Below are positions 43,816 through 56,964 of a stretch of DNA of 64,000 nt, piece after piece. The position numbers were made by a program, and so were the translations under genes. The stretch comes from Parapristionchus giblindavisi (taxonomy: Eukaryota; Nematoda; Chromadorea; Rhabditida; Diplogasteridae). The stretch spans positions 509,001 through 573,000 of the forward strand of contig CALSFV010000263.1 of NCBI GenBank assembly GCA_943737045.1. The letters are read 5' to 3'. Under the pieces are notes generated by a model. It was not told the origin of the DNA, ran no database searches, and saw only the letters and a list, made by a program, of their open reading frames with translations. How positions within the stretch are numbered: position 1 is the stretch's first letter; the number at the start of each line of letters is the position of its first letter.

Positions 43816-46288
43816 AGTACTGCTAGGCCACGCCAATTCAATCCTGAGGGCCTAATGTCATCTTCGGACCTATTGATACCACGTGATCTAGTCACTTTAA
43901 ATTTCCATTTCGGGCACCTTGATGTCACGACCGGTAATCGTAACCAGGTGAGATCCAAACGCAGAGCGCGCCATCATGACATAGAGCGCCTAGCGAATAG
44001 ATCATACATGGGCGCCAACATGGGGTGCCCCCTGTAAAATTAGGGCTTTTAGAAAATTTGAGGAATGCCCCCCTGTAAAAAATGATGTTTAGGTGAAAAA
44101 AAGTGAAGGCCCCTTTAGAATTAACCTTTTTCGTTCGGGTGCCCCCTGTACATAGAATCGAGCTCCAGGTACCCCGCCCATGTTTGGCCTAGACCATGCT
44201 CCTAAAACCTGCGATAAATATTATGATTATATATCCCGGTTAATAAACATGTTGTGCCATGCTGTAACTGGTAAATCGTCTAGAGTTATCATTGTTGATG
44301 AGGATAATCCATAATCCATTTATTCGTTCTAATAACAGGTCTGTGTCTAGTCTTCCAGGCACAACACCTAGAGCTAATCTGAAACTCTCTACTCTGGCCG
44401 AATTCTCTCGTTTTCTTTGTCTATGAGACATTATTGCCAAAGAGGAGCGTAAAATTAAGTTGCTAAGTTGCTGCGTATGGGCCTTTAAAGACATTGAAAA
44501 CATTGTTGACGTTCTTCTCGTTTCGATCATACTATGTTTTCTGTCGGCCATGTAGCATCAAGGCTCATTAAAGCTTCTCGAATTCCCCTGAAACCCCCCC
44601 CCCCCTTTTTTGAAAACTGCCATCGAACCAAAACCGAAATCGCTTATATACGATGAAATGCATCTACTCTCTTTCAATTTGCCAGTAATATGCTTATAAA
44701 TCTTTTTTTCATGGAACAAATAAATAAACGTGGCCACACACTGGAAACGTGGCCTTGTACCAATTTCATTGTGCCTCTACAGTCCATGAATCACGAATAA
44801 CTTTAAACGAGATCTTTCTGTGTTGCTTCGTTTCCATCGTAATTGTGATTGTATATCTAGCTCTAATTAATCGATACTAGATCCCTTTAAAGGGCTGAAT
44901 GTGTCACTGGGGAGTGTGACTGCGTGATCCCATTTATCATCCCAGAGTGTTTTTTCAACTCCTCCCACGAGGGATACCCCCACTTTTCAAGTTGTCTTGA
45001 GCCCTAACATCTTGCGCAGTAGCATATTATTTATTGCCACGAGACGTTCTTGATATATTTGGTCTTTCCAAGCCATTTTATGACTTTTTTCTTCAAACGA
45101 ACACTAGAAAACTACGCAAAACTTTCTATTGCTATACCTAGTACAGATGAGAACCGTGAGGAATGCGAACCGACTATGTGCATACGATAGACAAGCGCTA
45201 ATGAACAGACAAAGTATGCAAATAGTTCTCATCCATTCGGTTTTCATTCTACTGTTCTCGTCCGACCTGTCTGTTATGCTATTGTGTAGACCTTTTTCTG
45301 TAATTTCACAATACCCAGCGGCGCGATGTTTGCATTAGTTCAAGTAAAATCACATTATCTTCATTCATCCTGCTTTCTCATCCTGTCTATTCTTCTCTAG
45401 AAGTTCGGTCTTTGAACCCTGCCTGCACGACTTTCTTTGGAGATGCACACACCAACTATATGAAAACACAGGAACGACTAATATAATACAGTCGTGCTCC
45501 CACTATACTACCTCTCATATACTCGTTTCTGTAGTCATTACGCTAGTGGAATACTTAAGAGGCTGTACAGTTCTCTTGTTATCGTGGAGTGGCCTCTACG
45601 AACGGCAAAATAGTGTTCTGCTGCAGTAGATTAATTATGAAATTATTGCTTACGATGTTTTTGGTTTGCATGCACCCGTACGTTGAGATAAACAATATAA
45701 TACACGCACAGAAAAATGTCTAGCTCATGTACCACGAACCCTTAAATGTAAGGCTGCCAAATCTTTGAAAGCCTTGTATTTTAGGGTTTGGGAATATTAG
45801 ATAGTAGGCTTTGTTCTGTGAGTGTACAATTATCTTTATCAAGCGCAGAACCATTGGAAGCGAATGGTAGCCAACCATAAACTACTGATGCGTTACACAC
45901 CACATTTCATACCGTATATTTCGAAATTCTTGCAATAACGTTGTTAATCAAATGGTGCAATAATACTACCCCCGGTCATTATACATGGTCTCTTATGATT
46001 GAACTAACGTGTGGGCGTGCTGATCATAGATACAAGTGGTGCGACTTCTATCATGAATAATTCTTCTTCGTCCGATACACGTGTACAAAAATAGCCAGAC
46101 ATATGATGTCTGTCTATTTTCCGCTACACCAAGTTTGTTTTCCGTGTGGTCACTACAGTGTTTCATGTCATTTCTCGTTATAATTATTCTGATGCCATTC
46201 CATCTTTTTCTGCTGTCGTTCTTCTCTTTTTTCTCATTTTTTTTTAAAAACATTATTCTCTGTGCCGTACCATTCCCCTTGACATAGA
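43816..46288. other. No supported gene
   Basis: Contains a degenerate family B hairpin (about 44,352-44,496), a poly-C run at about 44,597-44,606, and a 45,190-45,240 segment related to the DNA beside the 57,917 minisatellite. The rest is unstructured. Confidence 0.5.
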
Positions 46289-46482
46289 CATAAATTTTTT
46301 GGTGCCTTCGCCATTGTTTTTTTATATTGTGGGACAATTCTCGAGATAGGGTGGGTTGATTCACAAAATTCGTTATTTTCGCTTAAAAATCGTCATTTTT
46401 AATTAGCTTACTTTCGCATCAAGTGGCCTAAAATGGGCCTTATATGGTCAATCCTCGCATTGCGAGAATATGACAATGTATG
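46289..46482 (-). mobile_element. Second copy of the CATACATT-ended element
   Basis: Minus-strand relative of 20,033-20,221: shares CCCATTTTAGGCCACTTGAT and GCGAAAATAACGAATTTTGT and ends CATACATTG. The target duplication is no longer clear. Confidence 0.65.
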
Positions 46483-48313
46483 GATATGATTGTAACAACT
46501 TTGATAGGAATTGTTATCGGATCGGTAGGACATGAACGATTGATATATTTATAATATGGTTGAAACTTATTTCAATCGAAATGCACCCAAAAGGAGAATT
46601 GCCAGTGACAAGATCTCGCGATAAATTTTGTCCGGAGAAGATATTAGGCACTACGTACTGAATTGACCTTGAATATACTGGCCTAGCAGTGATCTCCCGC
46701 AGCACTTCTTGTGCCTTGAATAACGGAATAACGTGACATTAGTCTACTTTGTGAGGACTAAGGTCAAAACCATCAAGTGCGCGCTCTAGTAGAATAGGAT
46801 TTGCAAGCGCGTATCTTGTGCAATTTACCTTTTCCTTTTTTATCGCTTTCAACGTAAATTTCCGTGTCTATTGTCCATTCGTACAATGACCAGATTCATT
46901 TATTTCATTCATTGCTTTCATTCGAAATCTCCTCTAGCCATTGGTGTTGCTTCTCCTTCCTAGAATTCCCCATTCTATCAAAACAAAACCCTTTATGCAT
47001 ATGAGCTGCGGAACTAAATCGAGAGGAATTTTTAGACATGACTCTGTTGACGTCGATGTTAATGTCTGAGCGAGTGGGTCGGGTAAATTTTTTGGAGACA
47101 ATGAAAGTGGTCTAGGACTTTGTAAACATGTCTGGTTCTCAAAACTACCAAATTTTTTTGTCATTTTCACTTAAAGCATATATTTTTAGACGATGCTCAA
47201 AGTGATAGAAAGCAAAGAAAAAATGAGTGAGATGAAGAAGGCGTAGAGGTTTCACTCTCAATTTGACATAATTTTCATCGGTTGAATGTTTTATAAAAAA
47301 ATTCATGCGCGAATTGCCATCCTCAACATTCCAGGCCTTTCGAAAATCGTGTTCGGAGATAGATAAAAAGTCAAGGAATTGTTGTGCCTATGAAAAACAT
47401 CACAGGTTTGGCCATGATTCATATCGATTTATTTGATCTCTTCTTCACTTTCGTCTAACATTTCAACATTCTCTCGCTCCCCTCGACCATGACACAGTTC
47501 TTTATTCTCTCAACAAAAGTCTCGAAAAGAAAAGAAACGAAACTTAGAAATGGTGAGAGAATGCGCAAAATAGGAGACTTTCTCTGCTTTTTTTCTTTTC
47601 GCGAGTTTTAAACAGTTCTTTGTCTTTTGTTTTCATCCTGTATTCTCTCTAAACCCATCCCCTTCTCCATCTTCCATGGCGAGCTGCCGCGCACTTTCTA
47701 ATTCGTAAACAACACCTGTAACTGTCAAATTTTTATTTATTTATTTTTTTTTCACAATACCAACTGTATTTTAATTCAACTTATATAAATTTTGTTCTTC
47801 TCTTGACTCCTTCACCCTCTATTTCTATATCTCCTTAGCTCTCTCATTCTTCTACTCTCACGATCTCTCCATCGATCAATCGAATCAATCTTCTTTTCCA
47901 ACCTTCTCTGTCTCTTATATGCGGTGTTCAACAGCTTCGAAAAGACAAGTAAAAAACAGGCGAGATGGTGTAAAAAGATGAGAGTTTTCTCTGTATTTTC
48001 TTTCTTTTAAAAAAAACTTTTGAGTATTACTCTCTATGAGTCCCTTTTCTCTTATTTTCTCTACATCTCTTTTTCTTGTATTCTATATCTTAGTATAGAT
48101 GCTTTAAAAGACGCGAAAACCCGATAAAACTGACAATGTACGTACTATATACACCAATCGAAATCGCTATCTTAGCGACTGACATCGATTCCCTCACGGC
48201 ATCCCATTTTCTGTTATGTACAATGGGATGGAATATAAATACGATTAAGAATGAGATATTTCATTTTATTGAATTCCTCCCTCATGTCTAACTCAACAGC
48301 ATTTCCTCAACAG
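46483..48313. other. No supported gene; one box-A-like repeat
   Basis: A repeat at about 46,655-46,735 (GTACTGAATTGACCTTGAAT then TGGCCTAGCAGTGATC) recurs at 61,188-61,262 and, inverted, near 62,265-62,300. The TGGCCTAGCGG text fits a tRNA A box. 47,400-48,150 is TC-rich without coding signal. Confidence 0.5.
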
Positions 48314-48384
48314 GCATCGGTGGTTCAGTGGTAGAATGCTCGCCTGCCACGCGGGCGGCCCGGGTTCGATTCCCGGCCGATGCA
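48314..48384 (+). tRNA. trnG-GCC: tRNA-Gly (GCC)
   Basis: A complete 71-nt cloverleaf: acceptor GCATCGG pairs with CCGATGC, discriminator A, a canonical D arm (TGGTTCAGTGGTAGA), anticodon stem CTCGC/GCGGG with loop CTGCCAC (anticodon GCC at 48,346-48,348), T arm CCGGGTTCGATTCCCGG. A and B boxes are perfect and TTTT follows 4 nt downstream as terminator. It decodes GGC/GGU glycine codons. The only tRNA in the window that folds fully. Confidence 0.96.
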
Positions 48385-48876
48385 ATCTTTTGCTTGCAGC
48401 AATAAAAACATCATTTTATTTTATCGCACAGTAGATTTATGGAAGGCGTACAATACAAAATTTGCAATGCACTTTTATCAGGAAAAAATCAATAATTGGC
48501 CCTGATATAATGCAAAATTATCCTCTTTTTTCAAGATTCACACTTAGCTCCCAAACTGAAAATATACCCAAAATCCACACAGATATCAATCAACGGACAC
48601 CCATCGATCCCCTCGCCAATTTTTTTGTGATGTATAATAAAAATGAAATAAAAATAAGAATAATAACTGTCCTCATTTTACGCACGATCACTCTCGCTGG
48701 TTCATTCGTTTCTTTTCGCCATCTTGAACAACTTTTATTTTAAAACTGAAAAAAATCTACGCCATTACCTTTTCCTTTATATGCGACATCTCTGTATGCA
48801 AATTTGAACTATTGTCATTCTTCTAATTCGTAACAAACTAGCATTCTCCCTATAAGTATAATTACCGAATTTTGAG

Positions 48877-49449
48877 ATGACCACAGCTGACGGAATTTCT
48901 GCCTTCAAAACGGTTCTGGTCGGTGATGTTGGTACAGGAAAGACCACATTCTTTAAGAGCCATGCAACTGGATCATACTCCGCTTCTCACGGAATAGAAG
49001 TGCACCCCCTTCTGTTCTGGACAAACCAAGGCCAAATTCGATTCAACGTTTGGGACATTACCGGAATGGAGAAGTTCGGAGGAAGTCGTGAGGGTTACTA
49101 CGCCCAAGGGCAATGCGCCATCATAGTGTTCGACGTAACTGCTCGCGTCACCTACAAGAACGTTCCACATTGGCACCATGAGTTGGTCCGGATTTGCGGT
49201 GACATTCCCATCCTGCTTTGCGGTATTCATTCTGATACTGACAACAGTAAAGTAAACAAGGCCTAGTTCCTAAGCTTCCATCGCAAGAGCAATCTAAAGT
49301 AAACGCGTAAACTTCTTGGCGATCCCAAACTCGAGTTTGTTGAGATGCTCGCCATCACTCCTCCAGAGGTTCCCATCGATCCAGCCATGATTGAACTATA
49401 TGAAAAGGATCTGAGGGATGATATGACCGAGGACGATGAAGATCTCTAA
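48877..49449 (+). pseudogene. ran: ran GTPase pseudogene (intronless, stop-broken)
   Basis: Closely resembles the nuclear-transport GTPase Ran along one reading frame. The P loop is GDVGTGKTT, and [14 protein letters not shown] and [16 protein letters not shown] are retained. Damage: switch I is shortened, the catalytic Gln of the DTAGQ motif is replaced (DITGM), and the NKVD motif is lost (IHSD). There are two in-frame stops (TAG 49,264; TAA 49,300), and about 20 residues spanning the SAK guanine-binding motif are deleted between them. The frame then resumes at [11 protein letters not shown] and ends in an acidic DEDL-type C-terminus. Absence of introns suggests a retrocopy. A truncated 129-residue product is possible but could hardly bind GTP. 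Confidence 0.85.
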
Positions 49450-50243
49450 TGCATTGTTACATTTGGCTTAGAAGAAACATTTAAATCACACGGGTCCGAA
49501 AATGATAGGTACTAATTTAATGGAAAGCCATTCTGTATTTAGCACGTGAGCAGCACGTCTTTTTGAAAATTCTCATTTTTCAGACTAGTATGATATGTCT
49601 TTTCTTATTATCTCAAAATTAATGCTCTCTCGCTTGTTTTGCTTTAAAATAAAAATGGCGTACACCTGATAACTGTGTAGCGAGCTGTACTGTATGATGT
49701 CGTACGTATTTCTTGTAAACACATACATTAATACCTAAAACAATAATTGTGTGATCACATAAAAATCTCGCTATTTCGCACATGTATTCTACACTACAAT
49801 ACAATACAACGATCTTTATCATGTACTGAAAATAAGCCGCTGAACGACAGATTCTACTTGTTCAAATGCGTCTTTATTTATTTTGTAATAAAAATATTAA
49901 TTTATGGACGCCTTATGAGTTGCTTAGACATTTTCTGCTCTTCTTTAACTATCTCTCCGTTTCACAAACAATTTCTTTGTTGATTGAAAGCACTCCCCGA
50001 ACTCATTTAAAACTCTCCTCTCTCACAACACTCTCTCGCAGACAAAGAAGCGTGAGAGCATTGCCAGAGTTTCAAATTAAATCGGGTATGTCTTTAAGAA
50101 TCATTCCCTAGTAAGAGTTAATTGATCGATGCGTTCACTTTTCTCACGCGTTCACTGTTCCAACGATCGCCTTCATCACTAATCCTAATCTAGACGGATT
50201 CGTTCAAGAAATCAAAATTAATCTTAAGAGTAACATGATAAAA

Positions 50244-51610
50244 CACACTATCTGAGAGAATTCAACAACCGATTTTTTTCTTGGTATTGACGAAAAATGA
50301 ATTTTCCGGTTTTATGTATGATAATTACAGGCTCCATGAGTGAAGTACATTGGTACTTGGAAATATCTTCCAATTGAAAATTCGCATCAGGGGGTGCGTT
50401 TGGTGTAGTTTGGCGCTGTTTCCTAATAAGTTTATTTCGAATCCAATCGATTCGGGAGTGGGCGTAATCGACTCCTTGGCCAATTCTAAGAAACTATTGC
50501 CGAGGAGAGTTTTTCGAGCAAAGGTCAACGAACGTTGGAATTGGAGAAAAAAATTACATTAAATTAATTCTCACTATTTTCCCATGGCGAACTACAATTT
50601 TTTATTTGCTTAATAGCTTCTACATGTCATTACACATCTTCAATTTAAAAAGTATAATTTTTTAAAAATTACAAGTTTGTGAACGAATCAATTTTGTTCG
50701 CTGTATTCAATTGTGGTGAGGATTGGCGAGGTTTCCTAAAAAGTTTATTTCGAAACCAATCGATTCGGGAGTAGGCGCATTCGAATCGTTGTCTAATTCT
50801 AAGAAACTATTGCTAAGGAGAGTTTTTCGATCAACGGTCAACGAACGCTGATATTGGGAATTTTCGAAAAAATATTTACATTAAATTAATTCTCGCCATT
50901 TTCCATGGCGAATGTAAACTTTTTATTTGCTCAATCGCTTCAACATAGAGAGAATTATGGAAAATAGTGAGAATTAATTTAATGTAAACATTTTTTTCGA
51001 AAATTCCCAATATCAGCGTTCGTTGACCTTTGATCGAAAAACTCTCCCTAGAAATAGTTTCTTAGAATTAGACAAGGATTCGAATGCGCCTGCTCCCGAA
51101 TCGATTGGTTTCGAAATAAACTTTTTAGGAAACCTCGCCAATCCTCACCACAATTGAATACAGCGAACAAAATTGATTCGTTCACAAACTTGTAATTTTT
51201 AAAAAATTATACTTTTTAAATTGAAGATGTGTAATGACATGTAGAAGCTATTAAGCAAATAAAAAATTGTAGTTCGCCATGGGAAAATAGTGAGAATTAA
51301 TTTAATGTAATTTTTTTTCCAATTCCAACGTTCGTTGACCTTTGCTCGAAAAACTCTCCTCGGAAATAGTTTCTTAGAATTGGCCAAGGAGTCGATTACG
51401 CCCACTCCCGAATCGATTGGATTCGAAATAAACTTATTAGGAAACAGCGCCAAACTACACCAAACGCACCCCCTGATGCGAATTTTCAATTGGAAGATAT
51501 TTCCAAGTACCAATGTACTTCACTCATGGAGCCTGTAATTATCATACATAAAACCGGAAAATTCTTTTTTCGTCAATACCACACATATGTCGATTTTCTC
51601 AGATAGCGTG
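50244..51610. mobile_element. Compound palindrome: inverted pair of tandem repeats
   Basis: Two arms of about 660 bp (50,244-50,904 and 50,957-51,610) are nearly perfect inverted copies with ends CAC(A/G)CTATCTGAGA. Each arm holds two diverged direct units of about 300 bp; both units contain AAGTTTATTTCGAA and TTCTAAGAAACTATTGC. The matching short frames in both arms are palindromic shadows. Probably a foldback DNA element; no transposase visible. Confidence 0.8.
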
Positions 51611-52056
51611 ATATAATATCATAAACATTCAAAATATGGACTAAAGTCCACATTTCTCATGTATTATATGCGTGCGATTTTTGCTTTTTGGTATAGTTTT
51701 CTTTGTCCTAAAAGAGAGTTTTGTAGCAATTTTTAAAGCCTAACATTTACTACAGTTTCAGTCTGTTGCCATTGTGATAATTGTCGTTTTTTTGCTTTAT
51801 GCACGCTCGTTTAACAGGTTACGCTCCCTTGACCTCTACGATAACAATATCCATATCTGTCTTTGCAAATAAGCTTCACTTATATATTCAATTGATATTT
51901 ATATTATTATTGTATCACATCATAACAGGCCTGATTTTTATTTATGGAAATAATTATTTTTCCACCTTATGATTCTGATGTATCATTGTTACTGTTACTA
52001 GTTATTCTCAGTTAGCAGAGCGCCCTTTGCAAACGGTTTCAATAAAGCAACTTGAA

Positions 52057-52247
52057 ACATATCTACGTCGGCTTCGATGTTCACATGGAAAACCCTGAAA
52101 GACCATAAGACTACTGTAGGAAAAGATCGTAACTATCGATCAATGATGTGCGGCTACCGTAACTTTCTACGGTAACCTATAGTCTCTCTGGGTTTTCCAC
52201 TTGGAACCCCCATCCTACGAACATCGATGCCGACGCCGATATGTTCC
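52057..52247. mobile_element. Hairpin MITE
   Basis: ACATATCTACGTCGGCTTCG and CGACGCCGATATGT are inverted outer arms. An inner pair GGAAAACCC/GGGTTTTCC and TACCGTAA/CTACGGTA follows. About 191 bp, non-coding. Confidence 0.7.
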
Positions 52248-52938
52248 AGTCTAGGTCGTGCAAATGACCCTAGACAATTCTTATTTGTAAAAGGGTCGAG
52301 GAAATAGTGTGCGATTTGAAGAGAATATCAGCAAAGGCTACGAATCCTTTTATATTTATCAGTTCTTACAGACAGATTACTTATGGGAACATCCGTACCC
52401 AGTACTGATGAGACAGATGGAAATGTAATTAAACAATAATATTACTTTTTATGAGTTACGGACAGATGAAATATTTATAGTGCAATAGTTGTACCTGAAC
52501 CATCCTTCGAACTTTTCAGTCATAAGGTCAATATCCTTTCCAAGGAAGCCATTCTCTATCATTTGAAGTCTTTCTCTCCGTACGTCTCTTGTGTTTGAAT
52601 CCATTCAAGATTCACGCAACAATTAATCTCATGATTATCCTAGAAAAATTCTTGAATTTATTTTAATTTTATTATTAATAATGCACTCTTTATCAAGAAT
52701 AGCTAAGTAGTGTTTGCCGCTTTGATCCTTTCACTTCGATATTTGAATTGCTCATACACTTTCCGTGATCATCCCTTGACTTTGCTTCATGATCATGCGT
52801 GGATTCGAACACCTACCCTACTCTCGATTACCTACTGTGGTTGCTCCTATTTGTTTATTTATTTACTTTTTTATTTGTAATATATGTACATATATTCATT
52901 GTACTATAAAAAATTGTTCACGCTTCAATACCTACGTA

Positions 52939-54503
52939 CAGTGCTGGCCAATATTCTATCATATTTTGGTTTTTCAGCCATAACTTTTTTCGCGGTCATC
53001 CGTTTCTCTTCATTTTTTATTATGTTTGTATAGATGGTACTGCGATATAGTAATCCAATTTTTATCCATATTGAATCACAAACAACGGAATAGTGATCAA
53101 TTTTCGAAAAATGACAATTTTCAGCGAATTGAGCACCTGGGAATATCGGCCATTGACGGCACCGGGACAACTTGGGTTCAGTTCTACGTGTGGAATATGT
53201 ATGCGGCAATGACTGAGTGAAAGTATCAAGGCATGGGGTCGATCAGGTTGCCGAAGGTGGAGGCGAGAATCGCGGCAGAAGTGCGCTGAACCTGCTCGGA
53301 CTTCTCGGCAGCGTTCTTTTCCTTCTATTCCTCCACAGCACGCTCCAACTGCTCCCATATGTGCAGGATGGTGTTCAGGTTGCGCGATTGACTATGTTCG
53401 TCCATCTCCCGGACCCTACTACCGCCAAACTAGGCGGCAATATTGAGTGGACCTATGCTTGAGATCGTTATTCGGCCCCAAAACGAAGCCGCGGCGGCGC
53501 GTTTCGCGGACCCAGGGCAGTATCGTCTTCTCCAAGATGTTCACGTAGCTCTAGCAATCGAGACTGCCCTACATCCAAAACAGGACACCCATTTCGCGGC
53601 GGGAGAAGCATCTCCAAACAAGGACGCTGCAACAACCGTAGATGACCGTCGGGCAAGGGCATTTGGGGTCGAAGAGAAAGCCGGTAGGACGACGAAACCA
53701 CTTCGTAGTGTTGCAGCGAAAGAAGTGGTACTCGCCATCGTCCATCCTGGCCCCTGGTGGCCACTGCTCGCGGATCCAATGCAGATGGTCGCTGTCCCTT
53801 ATCACCCGTGCTTTTCAATTCGTGTTTGGGGATGCTTCTCCCGCAGCGGAAAGAGACCCTGTTTCGTATGTAGGGCAGTCTCGATTGCTAGAGCTACGTG
53901 AACATCTTGGAGAAGACGATACTGCCCTGGGTCCGCGAAACGCGCCGCCGCGGCCTCGTTTTGGGGCCGAATAACGATCTCAAGCATAGGTCCACTCAAT
54001 ATTGCCGCCTAGTTTGGCGGTAGTAGGGTCCGGGAGATGGACGAACATAGTCAATCGCGCAACCTGAACACCATCCTGCACATATGGGAGCAGTTGGAGC
54101 GTGCTGTGGAGGAATAGAAGGAAAAGAACGCTGCCGAGAAGTCCGAGCAGGTTCAGCGCACTTCTGCCGCGATTCTCGCCTCCACCTTCGGCAACCTGAT
54201 CGACCCCATGCCTTGATACTTTCACTCAGTCATTGCCGCATACATATTCCACACGTAGAACTGAACCCAAGTTGTCCCGGTGCCGTCAATGGCCGATATT
54301 CCCAGGTGCTCAATTCGCTGAAAATTATCATTTTTCGAAAATTGATCAATATTCCGTTGTTTGTGATCCAATATGGATAAAAATTGGATTAGTATATCGC
54401 AGTACCATCTATACAAACATACTAAAAAATGAAGAGAAACGGTTGACTGCGAAAAAAGTTATGGCTGAAAAACCAAAATATGATAGAATATTGGCCAGCA
54501 CTG
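52939..54503. mobile_element. Rearranged Tc1-like transposon: two inverted 3' halves
   Basis: Begins CAGTGCTGGCCAATATTC, matching the terminus of Tc1-type elements, and is flanked by TA on both sides (52,937-52,938 and 54,504-54,505). Its 1,565-bp length is near normal, but the body is a palindrome: arms 52,939-53,617 and 53,825-54,503 with a unique 207-bp spacer. Reading outward from the centre, both arms encode a degraded C-terminal part of Tc1 transposase (SVLVWRCFSRREMGVLFW, then YVNILEKTILPW and PNNDLKHRST). Stops break it, and the N-terminal DNA-binding half is missing, so it is inactive. Confidence 0.88.
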
Positions 54504-54883
54504 TAGCCTACTATGCACTCCAAACAGGTGAACCCTCTAAGGCACAAACCGAAACACTTCCTTGTCGAAATATACTATAAAGTAGCTATAGGGGGCTTAA
54601 CCTCTGCCAACGATCTCTTCATTACCTTCACTATTTCTTTTTTTATCGATTTTTTCATGATCTTAAGTAGATATTAATTTCGTGTTGCTTCGTATTATTG
54701 CGATGACGATCAATGTGATCTTTGAAAAAAAAGAGAAAAAAAAAGTTTCACCTGTCAATTTAAGGTTTAGTTGTGAGCTCACAGACTTGAAATATCAGCA
54801 GATCTCTAGAGTAGTGGCTGTAGTGTGGTGTCGTTAATTTTACGTGTGACGTCTGATTTATTTTTTGTCAATAGTACCGTTTC

Positions 54884-55030
54884 GCAATGACAATGACAAT
54901 TGTTCTGTGACAATGACAATGTGACAATGCTTAATGTTTGACAATGTCAATGCCATTGACAACGATAATGTTTCTTTGACAATTACAATATGACAATGTT
55001 TAACGTTTGACAATGACAATGACAATGACC
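54884..55030. repeat. GACAAT-rich degenerate repeat
   Basis: About 15 copies of the hexamer GACAAT with spacer variants. Confidence 0.85.
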
Positions 55031-55291
55031 GGGGCTGTGCCCCCTCGATGGCAGAGTTCCATGAGAAAGTGTCGGATGTAAAGAGACCGTTGACTCATAG
55101 TTTCACTCTTCTTTTTAATTCATTCATTGCTCGGGGTTTGTAGTTGATGACTGATTAGATTACTAGTAATGATATTAATAATAATTTTATTCACAATAAA
55201 TGTAGAAGTGAGAGATCAATCTTACAAATATTATATATTGCAAGACAACGATTGACTCATATCAACGATCGTCGACAACGTCGTCAGGCTT

Positions 55292-55390
55292 CATTTGATT
55301 AGGATCTAACTCTCCGCTCTGACAATGCTCTCTCGCTTTCTTTGTCAACGAGAGCGTGACCAGGGACGTGAGTAAAATTAGCTCTTCGCT
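55292..55390. mobile_element. Degenerate family B hairpin
   Basis: CTCCGCTCTGACAATGCTCTC and the opposite arm AGTAAAATTAGCTC, with a CTCGCTTTCTTTGTC core. Confidence 0.6.
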
Positions 55391-56090
55391 TCCCATATAC
55401 TAATACTAGTCTACATTTCACTCTTTATGTGTTTCTTTATTTACCCTCATTCCCTCATTTTATCGTCCATCTACTACTTGTCTATTAAACATAGACTCTC
55501 GTCGACTACTTCATACTCCACGAATATGGACTTGTTCAAACACATGCCAAATATACATACAGCATAATACTACATGAGAGATCATACTTGCATTTCTATC
55601 ATGAAATTTTTTGCCGGTTTAATACTTTTGAGCAAGATTTTTCAAATGCAATAATGCAAATACTGTTTAGTCATGGTACATGGGGCATAATAGTACTAAA
55701 TTAGTAATACCAAAATGTTATTGCTTACTGTGGGGGGAGGATTGGTGTTGGACGATATGTGGTGAATGCCTAATTATGACCAGACGGAAAACAGTAACTA
55801 ATGAGTCACGAATGAAGTAGTACGACCATACATGGACCGGGTACATGGCGCTCGATTCTACATTTTTCGAAAGTCCATAAGTGTACAGGGGGCAACCCCA
55901 TGTCGGAGACCATGTATGATTCCCCCCCCCCCGATTTTGGTCAGTAGCTTGTCTTCCCGACAATCGCCTTTATCTGTGACTTCTCCCTTCAGGGGAGCGA
56001 CAATATTCTTTCATTCTTAGGTTTGCGGATTTCCACAAGAGACCTTTCACCCGACTGTTCGCACTCGATAAAAGAAGCCTGGTGTATTCC
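55391..56090. other. No supported gene
   Basis: Unstructured; a C10 run lies at about 55,922-55,931. Confidence 0.5.
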
Positions 56091-56210
56091 TTTAAAGGAA
56101 TACCCCAAGCTAGTTTCTCTCCGCATTCGCAATACTCTCTCGTAGACAAAGAAAACGAGAGAGTGTGGCCAGAGCGGAGAGTATCAAATTATCTTGGGTG
56201 TCGCTTTAAA
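56091..56210. mobile_element. Hairpin MITE, family B
   Basis: TTTAAAGGAATACCCCAAGC and its partner CTTGGGTGTCGCTTTAAAGG bound a long stem around CTCTCTCGTAGACAAAGAAA. One of the best-preserved copies. Confidence 0.85.
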
Positions 56211-56964
56211 GGGTCAACCGTATACACTTTTTAATAGCTATTTTTTTCGTAATTTTTGGGCAACGTATGAACCTTCGTTCACGTACATCACTGTTGTTTT
56301 TTTTTCGAGAAAACGAATGGAGTGAGTCAGACATTTTTATGATGCCAAAATAACTCCGCGTCATAACTCCAGTGATGCACATGTCCATGTCTATTTTACG
56401 CCGCAAATAACTCGGCTAGGGTCATTTGAACCTAAGTTGCCATATTACCCCGGAGTGTTATTACTCCTGCGCGTTATTACTCCGGAGTGTTCAATGATGT
56501 AACGGACTATTTACTACTACGTAGTGAATAGTTCACTGGGGATGAAAAGATTAATGCAGTACACACACCACATGCACGAAATCCTAAATTTCTAATCCCT
56601 GGAAAATTTAAAGCCTTAGAAGCCTGATTAAACGTGATAGCTTGTTAGTCGATTTAGTGATTACGTTTATGAGCTTAGAGCATATTAGCCTTATAAGCCT
56701 CTTATGTATATTACATACACATTGAAATTCTAGAAAGTTGCTCATTTCAATTATTTTTTGGCATTTTCGAAATGTTTCTCGTATGCTTAATTTAGTCTTG
56801 TTTACGTTTCGCTTACGTATTTACGTTTGTTTATGTCGATAGCCCTTAAATGTTGCGCCTTAATGGAATTTGCGAAAGTATCCGGCCCCTACGTCAGTTT
56901 AGCACTGGGCCTGAATTTGAAGGAATACCCCGCGCTAATTTGAACCTCCCTTGGCTCATTTTCT

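Noticed and set aside
48877..49449. Functional ran gene
   Set aside because: Two in-frame stops, loss of the NKxD and SAK motifs and a shortened switch I are incompatible with a working GTPase.
50325..51538. Identical short proteins in both arms of the palindrome
   Set aside because: They are inverted copies of the same non-coding text; only about 67-104 codons with no similarity.
53443..53999. Multiple 80-150 codon frames in the Tc1-like element as separate genes
   Set aside because: They are antisense or shifted frames of a palindromic transposase remnant.
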